NCBI RefSeq assembly: GCF_021606685.1
Contig: NZ_WKCB01000006.1
Span: 1-64,000, forward strand
Source of the DNA: Pseudomonas syringae
Lineage (GTDB): Bacteria; Pseudomonadota; Gammaproteobacteria; Pseudomonadales; Pseudomonadaceae
Reading direction: 5' to 3'
Length of the DNA stretch: 64,000 nt
Below are positions 44,901-53,806 of the stretch, one piece after another; position 1 is the stretch's first letter; every line of letters begins with the position of its first letter. The position numbers and the translations under genes are program-made. The notes beneath the pieces were generated by a model. That model had not been told where the DNA came from and searched no databases. It was given only the letters and a program-made list of their open reading frames with translations.

Positions 44901-45986
44901 ATGAAAATCGGTGTAATCGGTGGCGGCCAACTGGGCCGTATGCTGGCCCTGGCGGGTACTCCGCTGGGAATGAACTTCGCGTTCCTGGACCCGGCGCCGG
45001 ACGCCTGCGCCGCCGCATTGGGTGAACACCTGCGCGCTGACTACAGCGACCCGGATCACCTGCGCCAGCTGGCCGAGGAGGTCGACCTGGTGACCTTCGA
45101 GTTCGAAAGTGTCCCGGCCGAAACCGTGGCGTTCCTGTCGCAGTTCGTACCGGTGTACCCGAGCGCCGAAGCGCTGCGCATTGCGCGCGACCGCTGGTTC
45201 GAGAAGAGCATGTTCAAGGACCTGGGTATCCCGACCCCGGCCTTCGCCGACATCCAGTCCCAGGCAGACCTGGACGCTGCCGTCGCCAGCATCGGCCTGC
45301 CGGCGGTGCTGAAAACCCGTACCCTGGGTTACGACGGCAAGGGCCAGAAAGTCCTGCGCACCGCTGCCGATGTGGTCGGCACCTTCGCCGAGCTGGGCAG
45401 CGTTGCCTGCCTGCTGGAAGGCTTCGTGCCGTTCACCGGCGAAGTGTCGCTGATCGCCGTGCGGGCCCGTGATGGCGAGACGCGCTTCTACCCGTTGGTG
45501 CACAACACCCACGACAGCGGCATCCTCAAGCTGTCCGTGGCCAGCACCGAGCACCCGCTGCAGGCCCTGGCCGAAGACTATTCCAGCCGCGTGCTCAAGC
45601 AGCTCGACTATGTCGGCGTGATGGCGTTCGAGTTCTTTGAAGTCGACGGTGGCCTCAAGGCCAACGAAATCGCCCCGCGTGTGCACAACTCCGGGCACTG
45701 GACCACCGAAGGCGCCGAGTGCAGCCAGTTCGAAAACCACCTGCGCGCGGTTGCGGGCTTGCCGCTGGGTTCCACGGCCAAGGTCGGCGAGAGCGCCATG
45801 CTCAACTTCATCGGGGTTGTGCCGCCGGTGGAGCAGGTTATCGCGATCGATGACTGCCACCTGCATCACTACGGCAAGGCCTTCAAGGTCGGGCGCAAGG
45901 TCGGTCACGCCAACCTGCGTTGCAAGGACCGTGTCACGCTCGAAGCGCAGATCCTCAAGGTGCAAACGCTGATCGCCGAGCAATAA
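44901..45986 (+). CDS. purK: N5-carboxyaminoimidazole ribonucleotide synthase
   Basis: A 361-residue ATP-grasp enzyme that uses ATP and bicarbonate on AIR to make N5-CAIR, the PurE substrate. IGVIGGGQLGRMLALAG opens the protein; KTRTLGYDGKGQKVL is the ATP-grasp loop (about residue 140) and EIAPRVHNSGHWT the conserved metal/substrate segment. The start ATG 44901 follows GAGGTTGTTGACG. Confidence 0.97.
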   Translation: MKIGVIGGGQLGRMLALAGTPLGMNFAFLDPAPDACAAALGEHLRADYSDPDHLRQLAEEVDLVTFEFESVPAETVAFLSQFVPVYPSAEALRIARDRWFEKSMFKDLGIPTPAFADIQSQADLDAAVASIGLPAVLKTRTLGYDGKGQKVLRTAADVVGTFAELGSVACLLEGFVPFTGEVSLIAVRARDGETRFYPLVHNTHDSGILKLSVASTEHPLQALAEDYSSRVLKQLDYVGVMAFEFFEVDGGLKANEIAPRVHNSGHWTTEGAECSQFENHLRAVAGLPLGSTAKVGESAMLNFIGVVPPVEQVIAIDDCHLHHYGKAFKVGRKVGHANLRCKDRVTLEAQILKVQTLIAEQ

Positions 45987-46037
45987 GCCCGGGCCTGGCG
46001 GGAACCATTCGGTGACCGCCATCCTCTGATTGCAGGA

Positions 46038-46063
46038 TGCCAAAGCCTGTCTAGGCTTTGGCA
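46038..46063. other. Stem-loop after purK
   Basis: tgccaaagcc-tgtcta-ggctttggca forms a 10-bp stem between purK and the next gene. No T-tract follows on the plus strand, so termination is uncertain. Confidence 0.45.
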
Positions 46064-46092
46064 TGACTCATATTCAATCAGAGGGAAATGCC

Positions 46093-46338
46093 ATGGGTAT
46101 CATCGGAACCATCTTCATCGGCTTGATCGTCGGTCTGCTCGCGCGTTTCCTCAAGCCAGGCGACGACAGCATGGGCTGGATCATGACCATCCTGCTGGGT
46201 ATCGCCGGCTCCCTGGCCGCGACCTACGGTGGTCAGGCGCTGGGTATCTACCAGGCTGGCCAGGGCGCGGGCTTTATCGGCGCACTGGTTGGCGCGATTG
46301 TGCTGCTGGTGATCTACGGTCTGATCAAAAAGAAGTAA
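46093..46338 (+). CDS. GlsB/YeaQ/YmgE-family small membrane protein
   Basis: An 81-residue hydrophobic protein with three helices (GIIGTIFIGLIVGLLARFL; WIMTILLGIAGSLAATYGG; GFIGALVGAIVLLVIYGLI) and a basic end KKK. This is the transglycosylase-associated/stress-response family found in inner membranes. GAGGG precedes ATG 46093. The molecular role of the family is unsettled. Confidence 0.92.
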   Translation: MGIIGTIFIGLIVGLLARFLKPGDDSMGWIMTILLGIAGSLAATYGGQALGIYQAGQGAGFIGALVGAIVLLVIYGLIKKK

Positions 46339-46352
46339 TCAGCCTGCAAAGT

Positions 46353-46377
46353 CCTCTGCGCTGCGCAAGCGCAGAGG
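46353..46377. terminator. Hairpin after the YeaQ-like gene
   Basis: cctctgcgct-gcgca-agcgcagagg, a 10-bp GC stem directly before the next gene. It lacks a T-tract, so it is a weak terminator candidate. Confidence 0.4.
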
Positions 46378-46415
46378 GCTAGAATGCTCGGCACTTGTAC
46401 TTGCCGAGCCTCTCC

Positions 46416-46952
46416 ATGCGCCGTTTTCTGTTGACTCTCCTCTTGCTGGGCACTGGCCTGGCGCACGCCGGCGAACTGCCGGAAACCGACTGGCTCGACT
46501 TGATGCCACTGTCGGACCAGAAGGCCCTCGAGGCCATGCCCGAGATCGACCACAACTCCCCCGAAGCCCAAGGCACCTTCACCGACAAAGGTGGCTTGAA
46601 GCAAAGCAAAGGCTTGCCGGCGGTGATGTATTCCACCAAGACCGTGGCGGCCATGAACGGCAAGAATATCCGCATCGGTGGTTATCCGGTGCCGTTGGAA
46701 ACCGACGCCAAGGGCCGCAGCACGCTGTTTTTCCTGGTGCCGTACCCGGGCGCGTGCATCCACGTGCCGCCGCCGCCGCCCAACCAGTTGGTGTTGGTGC
46801 GGTATCCCAAGGGGTTGAAGCTGGATGATATCTACACGCCGCTGTGGGTCACGGGCACGTTGAAGGTGGAGAAGGTGAATAACGATTTGGCCGATGCTGC
46901 CTATGCATTGGATGCCGGCAAGGTGAGGGTGGTGAAGGAGTCGGATCTCTAA
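46416..46952 (+). CDS. DUF3299 periplasmic protein
   Basis: A 178-residue protein with a signal peptide (RRFLLTLLLLGTGLAHA). The DUF3299 core includes TDWLDLMP near residue 25, RIGGYPVPLE and LVPYPGACIHVPPPPPNQLV, a cysteine/proline segment typical of the family. Function is unknown; some relatives sit beside zinc or lipoprotein export genes, but no such neighbour is present. I start at ATG 46416 since the extension to 46395 precedes the signal. Confidence 0.85.
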   Translation: MRRFLLTLLLLGTGLAHAGELPETDWLDLMPLSDQKALEAMPEIDHNSPEAQGTFTDKGGLKQSKGLPAVMYSTKTVAAMNGKNIRIGGYPVPLETDAKGRSTLFFLVPYPGACIHVPPPPPNQLVLVRYPKGLKLDDIYTPLWVTGTLKVEKVNNDLADAAYALDAGKVRVVKESDL

Positions 46953-46971
46953 ACCGCAACACAGAATCAAT

Positions 46972-47060
46972 GTGGGAGGGGGCTTGCCCCCGATGGCTGA
47001 GTGTCAGTCACTATCTCTGGTGACTGATTCACCGCCATCGGGGGCAAGCCCCCTCCCACA
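46972..47060. repeat. REPIN (gggggcttgcccc type)
   Basis: Left and right arms tgtgggagggggcttgcccc are exact inverted copies, with a tcagtcactatctctggtga hairpin loop. Confidence 0.93.
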
Positions 47061-47073
47061 TTTTGATCCCGGT

Positions 47074-47973
47074 TTACAGGGCGATACTTGTGATGCTCAC
47101 ACCTAAGGTGTGGCTTTCGCCTGGCGCCAGCTCAACCACATCATCCAGTACATTCGCCGTCTCGATGCACAGCATGCCCTGCCAGCCATCGTCGGCCATG
47201 TCGTCAAAGGCCTTGGCGCGTTCGGTCCAGGGGTTCCAGATCACCGTCGACTTCGAGCCCTCGGCGGTCAGCTGAATACGGCGCTGCCAGTCTTTATCGA
47301 CAATATTCAGCTGCGCGGGTGTATCGAGGTAGATGCGATCCGTCTCGGCGGTGAAGTGCAGCAAGCCGGATTGCGTCTTCTCGGACCAGCCATCGGCGGT
47401 ATCGATATACGCCGTGCCGTCCAGGCCTTCGACTTGCACGTTACGCACATCGCTCACGGCGAAGTAGGTATGCAGCGCCTGGCTGAGGGTCACGGTGTCG
47501 GTGCCACGGTTATGGCTGGTCAGGCGGATGTGCAGCTGATCGTCCAGCAGCAGGCTCAGCGTGAGGTCGACCTGATGGGGCCAGCCTGCAAAGCCGCCCG
47601 CAGGCACCGGCAGCAGCAGGTCAACGCGCAAGGCTTGGCCTTCAAGCGCAGTGCCCGCCAGTTCCCACAGCGCCGTGCGCACAAAACCATGGGCGCCAGC
47701 CGGCTGCTCACTCTGGCGCATCGCCTTCACGCTTTGCGGGTTACGATCAAACACGCCAAACCATGGCCAGCACACGGGAACACCGGTGCGGATGCCTTTG
47801 CCCTGCTTGAACACCGCCTCGGGGTTCGGCCAGATCAACGGCTGTTCGCCTGCGCGCTGGTAGCTGAAAATATGCGCGCCCTGTTGGGCCACCATCAGCT
47901 CGGCACCGTTGTGGCGGATGCGCCAGCAGTCCAGCTCGTCGATTTTCACGCTTTCAACGTGGGGCGTAGGCAT
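47074..47973 (-). CDS. D-hexose-6-phosphate mutarotase-like epimerase
   Basis: A 299-residue aldose-1-epimerase superfamily protein of the YeaD group. GAHIFSYQRAGEQPLIWPNPEAVF, RTGVPVCWPWFG (about 70), HGFVRTALWEL, LHTYFAVSDV and VIWNPWTERAKAFDDMADDGWQGMLCIETANV are typical, with catalytic His and Glu present. It interconverts anomers of glucose-6-phosphate or galactose-6-phosphate. ATG 47973 is preferred over GTG 47982. Confidence 0.9.
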   Translation of the reverse strand: MPTPHVESVKIDELDCWRIRHNGAELMVAQQGAHIFSYQRAGEQPLIWPNPEAVFKQGKGIRTGVPVCWPWFGVFDRNPQSVKAMRQSEQPAGAHGFVRTALWELAGTALEGQALRVDLLLPVPAGGFAGWPHQVDLTLSLLLDDQLHIRLTSHNRGTDTVTLSQALHTYFAVSDVRNVQVEGLDGTAYIDTADGWSEKTQSGLLHFTAETDRIYLDTPAQLNIVDKDWQRRIQLTAEGSKSTVIWNPWTERAKAFDDMADDGWQGMLCIETANVLDDVVELAPGESHTLGVSITSIAL

Positions 47974-48030
47974 ACAAAGCACTCTTCATGGCAGGCAATG
48001 GGGCAATTGACCGTCAAAACCCGGCGAGGT

Positions 48031-48435
48031 TTAACGTGCGCGCGACGGCACCGACCGCGTGCGGCCGCTGCCATCGATGGCGACGAACACGAACACCGCC
48101 TCGGTGACCTTGCGCCATTCGCTGGACAGCGGGTCGTCGCTCCACACCTCGACCATCATCTGGATCGAGCTGCGGCCGATTTCCAGGGCCTGGGTATAGA
48201 AGGACAGCTGCGCGCCCACCGCGACCGGAACCAGAAATGCCATGCGATCAATGGCCACGGTGGCCACTCGACCGCCTGCGACCTTGCTGGCCATCGCGGT
48301 GCCGGCCAGGTCCATCTGCGCGACCAGCCAGCCGCCGAAGATGTCGCCGAAACCGTTGGTTTCACGCGGGAGTGCGGTGATTTGCAGGGCGAGATCGCCT
48401 TGCGGGATAGGGTCTTCTTGTTCGAGTTCGATCAT
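48031..48435 (-). CDS. YciA-like acyl-CoA thioesterase
   Basis: A 134-residue single hotdog protein with NGFGDIFGGWLVAQMDLAGTAMA (residues 27-49), matching the YciA active-site region with Asp in the central helix. It is shorter than the 158-residue paralogue at 101-577, lacking its charged tail. It is divergent from the MFS gene. A long same-strand open frame upstream of 48435 is only the antisense shadow of that gene. Confidence 0.9.
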   Translation of the reverse strand: MIELEQEDPIPQGDLALQITALPRETNGFGDIFGGWLVAQMDLAGTAMASKVAGGRVATVAIDRMAFLVPVAVGAQLSFYTQALEIGRSSIQMMVEVWSDDPLSSEWRKVTEAVFVFVAIDGSGRTRSVPSRAR

Positions 48436-48675
48436 GCCGTGAATGCCTCTCAAGACTGCGGGTCTGGCGCGTGCGTGGGCCGAGTATATCGACACCCTGG
48501 CGCCGCGACGACCGTCTGTAGTTGATTTGGTCGGCAATTGGCGGCTGTATGGCGGGTTTTTCCGGCAACTGTGCTTCTGATGTGCTTTTCCAAGCGATTT
48601 GCTATCTTGCCGAACCCGTCCTGGCCCAGCCAGCCCCTCGGATCTGCCGTCCTGACTAATAAGAGAAGCCTTGCC

Positions 48676-49965
48676 ATGTCCTCCGTGCCCGCAAGCAGTG
48701 CGCAACCGTCGCGCCCGCTGACCCGCAACGACTACAAAACCCTGTCGCTGTCTGCCTTGGGCGGGGCGCTGGAATTTTATGATTTCATTATTTTCGTGTT
48801 TTTCGCCACCGTGGTCGGAAAACTGTTTTTCCCCGTGGACATGCCCGAATGGCTGCGCATGATGCAGACGTTCGGCATCTTCGCCGCTGGCTACCTGGCA
48901 CGTCCGCTGGGCGGCATCATCATGGCGCACTTCGGTGACCTGTTGGGCCGCAAGAAAATGTTCACCCTGAGCATCTTCATGATGGCCGTGCCGACCCTGA
49001 TCATGGGCCTGCTGCCGACCTACGCGCAGATTGGCCTGTGGGCACCGCTGCTGTTGCTGCTGATGCGCGTCATCCAGGGCGCGGCGATTGGCGGTGAGGT
49101 GCCAGGCGCCTGGGTGTTCGTCTCCGAACACGTGCCGCCGCGCCATATCGGTTACGCCTGCGGCACGCTGACCAGCGGCCTTACCGCCGGCATCCTGCTG
49201 GGTTCGTTGGTGGCTACCGCGATCAACACTATTTATAGCCCGGAGCAGGTGTCGGATTTCGCCTGGCGGATCCCGTTCCTGCTCGGCGGTGTGTTCGGCC
49301 TGTTGTCGGTGTACCTGCGCCGCTGGCTGCATGAAACGCCGATCTTCGCCGAGATGCAGCAACGCAAGACCCTGGCCGCCGAGTTGCCCTTGCGTGCCGT
49401 ACTGCGTGACCACCGGGGCGCCATCGTGCTGTCGATGCTGCTGACCTGGCTGCTGTCGGCCGGTATCGTCGTCATCATCCTGATGACCCCGACCGTGCTG
49501 CAGACCGTCTACCACTTCAGCGCGACCGTTGCGCTGCAAGCCAACAGCCTGGCTATCGTGACCCTGAGCCTGGGCTGTATCGCCTCCGGCGCCCTGGCTG
49601 ACCGCTTCGGCGCAGGCCGTGTGCTGATCGTCGGTTGCGCGCTGTTGCTGGCAACCTCGTGGACCCTCTATCACAGCCTTATCACCCACCCTGACTGGCT
49701 GTTCCCGCTGTACGCCTTGACCGGGCTGTTCGTCGGCACCATCGGCGTGGTGCCCTACGTCATGGTTAAAGCCTTCCCACCGGTGGTGCGCTTCAGTGGG
49801 CTGTCATTTTCCTACAACGTGGCGTACGCCATTTTCGGCGGCCTGACGCCGCTGGCGGTGTCATTGCTGATGAAGGAAAGCCCGATGGGCCCTGCCTACT
49901 ACGTGGCTGTCCTGTGTGTGATGGGCATGGTCGTCGGCGGGTACCTGTGGAAGCGCGGGCGTTAA
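48676..49965 (+). CDS. MFS transporter, metabolite:H+ symporter family
   Basis: A 429-residue carrier with 12 predicted helices. GGALEFYDFIIFVFFATVVGKLFFP (about residues 28-52) and HFGDLLGRKKMF are MHS-family hallmarks (KgtP, ShiA, ProP, CitA). RVIQGAAIGGEVPGAWVFVSEH is also conserved. The substrate is likely an organic acid or betaine-type compound, unresolved by sequence. ATG 48676 has GAGAAG upstream. It stands immediately before the pst cluster, as PA5370 does in P. aeruginosa. Confidence 0.9.
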   Translation: MSSVPASSAQPSRPLTRNDYKTLSLSALGGALEFYDFIIFVFFATVVGKLFFPVDMPEWLRMMQTFGIFAAGYLARPLGGIIMAHFGDLLGRKKMFTLSIFMMAVPTLIMGLLPTYAQIGLWAPLLLLLMRVIQGAAIGGEVPGAWVFVSEHVPPRHIGYACGTLTSGLTAGILLGSLVATAINTIYSPEQVSDFAWRIPFLLGGVFGLLSVYLRRWLHETPIFAEMQQRKTLAAELPLRAVLRDHRGAIVLSMLLTWLLSAGIVVIILMTPTVLQTVYHFSATVALQANSLAIVTLSLGCIASGALADRFGAGRVLIVGCALLLATSWTLYHSLITHPDWLFPLYALTGLFVGTIGVVPYVMVKAFPPVVRFSGLSFSYNVAYAIFGGLTPLAVSLLMKESPMGPAYYVAVLCVMGMVVGGYLWKRGR

Positions 49966-49983
49966 CCACTGACCGATAACCCC

Positions 49984-50079
49984 TGTGGCGAGGGAGCTTG
50001 CTCCCGTTGGGCGGCGTAGCGGGCCCCGAAAGGCGGGAGCGCTACGCACTCCAGCGCGAGCCAGCTCGCTCGCCACGGG
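49984..50079. repeat. REP-type imperfect inverted repeat
   Basis: tgtggcgagggagcttgctc at left and ccagctcgctcgccac at right, with an internal gtagcg...cgctac dyad. It lies in the 323-bp MFS-pstS gap, which also holds the pstS promoter. Confidence 0.75.
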
Positions 50080-50192
50080 TTGTGTGCTGTACAACGATTA
50101 CAGGGTATTTCCAGGTAAACGCTTCAACGTCCTCGCAAGTCCCGTCTCCATGGGGTCTTCTCCCTCCAGCAGCGCGCTCTGCCAATACTGGC

Positions 50193-50226
50193 CTTTCATC
50201 TAATTGTCATATTCCAGACATAGAGT
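50193..50226 (+). promoter_or_regulatory. pstS: Pho box and -10 of pstS
   Basis: CTTTCAT-CTAA-TTGTCAT is an 18-bp PhoB box (50193-50210). A -10-like TAGAGT lies at 50221-50226, exactly 10 nt downstream, the geometry of PhoB-activated promoters in place of a -35. Confidence 0.85.
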
Positions 50227-50288
50227 GTTCACACGGCCTACCGATACTTGGCCCCGATCCAACTATCCCTATCTGCTAGGAGTAAGGC

Positions 50289-51272
50289 ATGAAACTGAAG
50301 CGTTTGATGGCGGCTATGACTTTTGTCGCTGCTGGCGTTGCGACTGCTAACGCGTTCGCCGCTGTTGACCCAGCTATCCCGAGCTACACCAAGACCACTG
50401 GTGTGTCGGGCAACTTGTCCAGCGTCGGTTCCGATACCCTGGCTAACCTGATGACCCTGTGGGCTGAGGGCTACAAAAAGGAATACCCGAACGTCAACAT
50501 CCAGATCCAGGCTGCCGGTTCCGCCACCGCGCCACCTGCGTTGACTGAAGGCACCTCCAACCTGGGCCCGATGAGCCGCAAGATGAAGGACACCGAGCTG
50601 GCTGCCTTCGAGCAGAAGTACGGCTACAAGCCAACCGCTATCCCGGTTGCCGTGGATGCCCTGGCGGTGTTCGTGCACAAAGACAACCCGATCCAGCACC
50701 TGACCATGGAACAAGTCGACGCGATCTTCTCCTCGACTCGTCTGTGCGGCGCCAAAGCCGACGTCAAAACCTGGGGTGACCTGGGTGTGACCGGCGACCT
50801 GGCCAACAAGCCGGTTCAGCTGTTCGGTCGTAACTCGGTATCCGGCACCTACGGCTACTTCAAGGAAGAAGCCCTGTGCAAAGGTGACTACAAGCCAAAC
50901 GTGAACGAACAACCAGGCTCGGCCTCGGTTGTGCAGTCGATCAGTTCCTCGTTGAACGGCATCGGTTACTCGGGCATCGGCTACAAGACCGCCAGCGTGA
51001 AGACCGTGGCCCTGGCCAAGAAAGGCAGCACTGACTTCATCGAAGACAGCGAAGAAAACGCCCTGAACGGCAAATACCCGCTGTCGCGCTTCCTCTACGT
51101 TTACGTCAACAAAGCCCCGAACAAGCCACTGGCCCCGCTGGAAGCTGAGTTCGTGAAACTGGTGCTGTCCAAGCAGGGCCAGGAAGTTGTAGTGAAAGAC
51201 GGCTACATCCCACTGCCCGCCAAAGTTGCCGCCAAGGCACTGGCTGACCTGGGTCTGAAAGAAGGCAACTAA
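50289..51272 (+). CDS. pstS: Phosphate-binding protein of the Pst ABC transporter
   Basis: A 327-residue periplasmic protein with signal peptide ([18 protein letters not shown]). Phosphate-contact motifs include [30 protein letters not shown] and [14 protein letters not shown]. Mature length fits PstS of pseudomonads. AGGAGTAAGGC precedes the ATG. The gene has its own Pho box. A REPIN and a second Pho box lie between it and pstC, so pstS can be expressed separately at a high level. Confidence 0.97.
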   Translation: MKLKRLMAAMTFVAAGVATANAFAAVDPAIPSYTKTTGVSGNLSSVGSDTLANLMTLWAEGYKKEYPNVNIQIQAAGSATAPPALTEGTSNLGPMSRKMKDTELAAFEQKYGYKPTAIPVAVDALAVFVHKDNPIQHLTMEQVDAIFSSTRLCGAKADVKTWGDLGVTGDLANKPVQLFGRNSVSGTYGYFKEEALCKGDYKPNVNEQPGSASVVQSISSSLNGIGYSGIGYKTASVKTVALAKKGSTDFIEDSEENALNGKYPLSRFLYVYVNKAPNKPLAPLEAEFVKLVLSKQGQEVVVKDGYIPLPAKVAAKALADLGLKEGN

Positions 51273-51302
51273 GCCTGTAATACCGGGTGTAGCAGCGGGC
51301 CC

Positions 51303-51391
51303 TGTGGGAGCGGGCTTGCTCGCGAAGGCGGTGTATCAGCCGCCATTGTGTCGAATGACACACTGCAATCGCGAGCAAGCTCGCTCCCACA
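51303..51391. repeat. REPIN between pstS and pstC (gagcgggcttgctcgc type)
   Basis: tgtgggagcgggcttgctcg at left; right arm gcgagcaagctcgctcccac. The palindrome follows the pstS stop by about 30 nt. Confidence 0.92.
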
Positions 51392-51465
51392 ACAGCCCGC
51401 CTGCACCTCTCATTTTTTAGTCCGCTGCCTGCACCGCTACGCGGCGGATTTTCTGCGTCACTGCA

Positions 51466-51499
51466 TTGTCATCTTTCTGTCATACAGGATCGCTAGGGT
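51466..51499 (+). promoter_or_regulatory. pstC: Pho box and -10 of pstC
   Basis: TTGTCAT-CTTT-CTGTCAT (51466-51483) is a strong Pho box, with TAGGGT at 51494-51499, 10 nt downstream. The start of transcription would fall near 51506, on or beside the first ATG. Confidence 0.85.
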
Positions 51500-51505
51500 G
51501 TGCGC

Positions 51506-53791
51506 ATGAATGATCTGGCCAATTCCACCATGACGACGACTTCTCCCCCCAAGCGCATTGATTTCAATACGCCTGAGCTGCAACGCAAGCGCCGCATCCG
51601 CGCGCTCAAGGATCGCCTGACCCGCTGGTACGTGCTGGTGGGCGGCCTCGCCGTCCTCGGCGCTATCACCTTGATCTTCTTCTTTCTGGCCTACGTGGTC
51701 GCGCCGTTGTTCCAGGGCGCGTCGCTGACCAAGGAAGACGCCTTGACGCCGGCCTGGTTGCAGGACGCCGGCAAGCCGCTGCTGATCTCCATGGAAGAAC
51801 AGAACCAGGTCGCCATGCGGGTTTCCGACAAGGGCCAGGCATTGTTCTTTGAAGTCGACACCGGCGCTGAACTCAAGCGCGTCGACCTGCCACTTCCCGC
51901 CGGTACCAGCGTTGCCTCCATCGGTGAGGATCAACCGGGCAGCCCGCTGGTGATCCTTGGTCTGTCCAATGGCCAGTCTCTGGTGTTCCGCCACACCTAC
52001 AAGGTGTCTTACCCGGACGGCAAGAAAACCATCACCCCGGCGATCGAATACCCTTACGGTGATACGCCGATCGTGCTGGACGACGCGGGTCGCCCGCTGG
52101 AGCACGTAGCGCTCAACGCCACCGACTCCGCGCTGGTGGTAGCCGGTTCGGCCGGCGCGCACTTGAATGTGCTGTCCTTGAGCCGCGAAGAAAACATGAT
52201 GACCGGCGAAGTTACCAGCGAGCAGAAGCGTATCGAGCTGCCGCAAATGACCGAACCGGTGAAGGCGATCTTCATCGACCCGCGCCAACAGTGGTTGTAT
52301 GTGATCAATGGTCGTGCCCTCGCTGATGTCTTCAGCCTGCGCGACAAGAGCCTTAACGGTCGATACAAATTATTGGAAGATGGCAACGCCGAAATTACCG
52401 CCAGCACGCAGTTGGTGGGCGGCATTTCGTTGATCATCGGTAACTCCAAAGGCGGTCTGGCCCAGTGGTTCATGGCCCGTGACCCGGATGGCGAGCAGCG
52501 CTTCAAGCAGATCCGTACCTTCCAGATGGGCACCGCGCCGATCGTCGAGATTACCGCCGAAGAGCGTCGCAAAGGCTTCACCGCCCTCGACGCGTCCGGC
52601 AAGTTCGGCGTGTTCCACAGCACCGCGCACCGCACCCTGCTGGTTGACCCGGTGGTCGACGGCCAGGGCGTGTTCGGCATGTCGCCACGGGCCAACCGTG
52701 TGATCGTCGAAGCCGGCGGCAAGCTGCAGCCGTTGCTGCTCGATAACCCGCACCCGGAAGTGTCCTGGAGCGCGTTGTGGAGCAAGGTCTGGTACGAAAA
52801 CTACGACGAGCCTAAATACGTCTGGCAATCGACCGCCGCCAACACCGACTTCGAACCCAAGATGAGCCTGGCCCCGCTGACCTTCGGTACCTTGAAGGCC
52901 GCGTTCTACGCCATGCTGCTGGCCGCACCGCTGGCCGTTGCCGCCGCGATCTACACCGCCTACTTCATGGCCCCGAGCCTGCGCCGCAAGGTCAAGCCGG
53001 TGATCGAACTGATGGAAGCGATGCCGACGGTGATCCTCGGCTTCTTCGCCGGGCTGTTCCTGGCGCCGTATGTGGAAGGGCACCTGCCGGGGATTTTCAG
53101 CCTGCTGATGCTGTTGCCGATTGGCATCCTGGTCGCCGGCTTTATCTTCAGCCGCCTGCCTGAGTCGCTGCGCCTGCGGGTTCCCGATGGCTGGGAAAGC
53201 GCGATCCTGATTCCGGTGATCCTGTTCGTGGGCTGGCTCTCGCTGTACATGAGCCCGTACCTGGAAACCTGGTTCTTCGGCGGCGACATGCGCATGTGGA
53301 TCTCCCACGACCTGGGCATCACCTACGACCAGCGCAACGCCCTGGTGGTCGGCCTGGCCATGGGTTTCGCGGTCATTCCGAACATCTACTCCATCGCCGA
53401 AGACGCCGTGTTCAGCGTGCCGCGTGGCCTGACCCTGGGCTCGCTGGCCCTGGGCGCTACGCCGTGGCAGACCATGACCCGTGTGGTGATCCTGACGGCC
53501 AGCCCGGGTATTTTCTCGGCGCTGATGATCGGCATGGGCCGCGCAGTGGGTGAAACCATGATCGTGCTGATGGCCACCGGTAATACCCCGGTGATGGAGA
53601 TGAACCTGTTCGAAGGCCTGCGCACCCTGGCAGCCAACGTCGCGGTGGAAATGCCCGAGTCGGAAGTGGGCGGCAGTCACTACCGCGTGCTGTTCCTCTC
53701 GGCGCTGGTGCTGCTGCTGTTCACCTTTGTCATGAACACCCTCGCCGAGCTGATCCGTCAGCGTCTGCGCAAGAAATACTCGTCGCTTTAA
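51506..53791 (+). CDS. pstC: Phosphate ABC transporter permease PstC, large form
   Basis: A 761-residue inner-membrane permease. A short cytoplasmic N-terminus and first helix (VLVGGLAVLGAITLIFFFLAYVVAPLF, about 40-66) are followed by a long non-membrane insertion of about 380 residues with many short beta strands (70-450). The canonical MetI-type permease comes next (about 455-755), with EAMPTVILGFFAGLFLAPY and SLALGATPWQTMTRVVILTASPG as the EAA loop. The insertion is typical of pseudomonad PstC and absent in E. coli (319 residues). The start is ambiguous: ATG 51506, or ATG 51530 if the transcript is leaderless at 51506. Confidence 0.95.
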   Translation: MNDLANSTMTTTSPPKRIDFNTPELQRKRRIRALKDRLTRWYVLVGGLAVLGAITLIFFFLAYVVAPLFQGASLTKEDALTPAWLQDAGKPLLISMEEQNQVAMRVSDKGQALFFEVDTGAELKRVDLPLPAGTSVASIGEDQPGSPLVILGLSNGQSLVFRHTYKVSYPDGKKTITPAIEYPYGDTPIVLDDAGRPLEHVALNATDSALVVAGSAGAHLNVLSLSREENMMTGEVTSEQKRIELPQMTEPVKAIFIDPRQQWLYVINGRALADVFSLRDKSLNGRYKLLEDGNAEITASTQLVGGISLIIGNSKGGLAQWFMARDPDGEQRFKQIRTFQMGTAPIVEITAEERRKGFTALDASGKFGVFHSTAHRTLLVDPVVDGQGVFGMSPRANRVIVEAGGKLQPLLLDNPHPEVSWSALWSKVWYENYDEPKYVWQSTAANTDFEPKMSLAPLTFGTLKAAFYAMLLAAPLAVAAAIYTAYFMAPSLRRKVKPVIELMEAMPTVILGFFAGLFLAPYVEGHLPGIFSLLMLLPIGILVAGFIFSRLPESLRLRVPDGWESAILIPVILFVGWLSLYMSPYLETWFFGGDMRMWISHDLGITYDQRNALVVGLAMGFAVIPNIYSIAEDAVFSVPRGLTLGSLALGATPWQTMTRVVILTASPGIFSALMIGMGRAVGETMIVLMATGNTPVMEMNLFEGLRTLAANVAVEMPESEVGGSHYRVLFLSALVLLLFTFVMNTLAELIRQRLRKKYSSL

Positions 53792-53806
53792 GAAAGGTAG
53801 AAGTCT

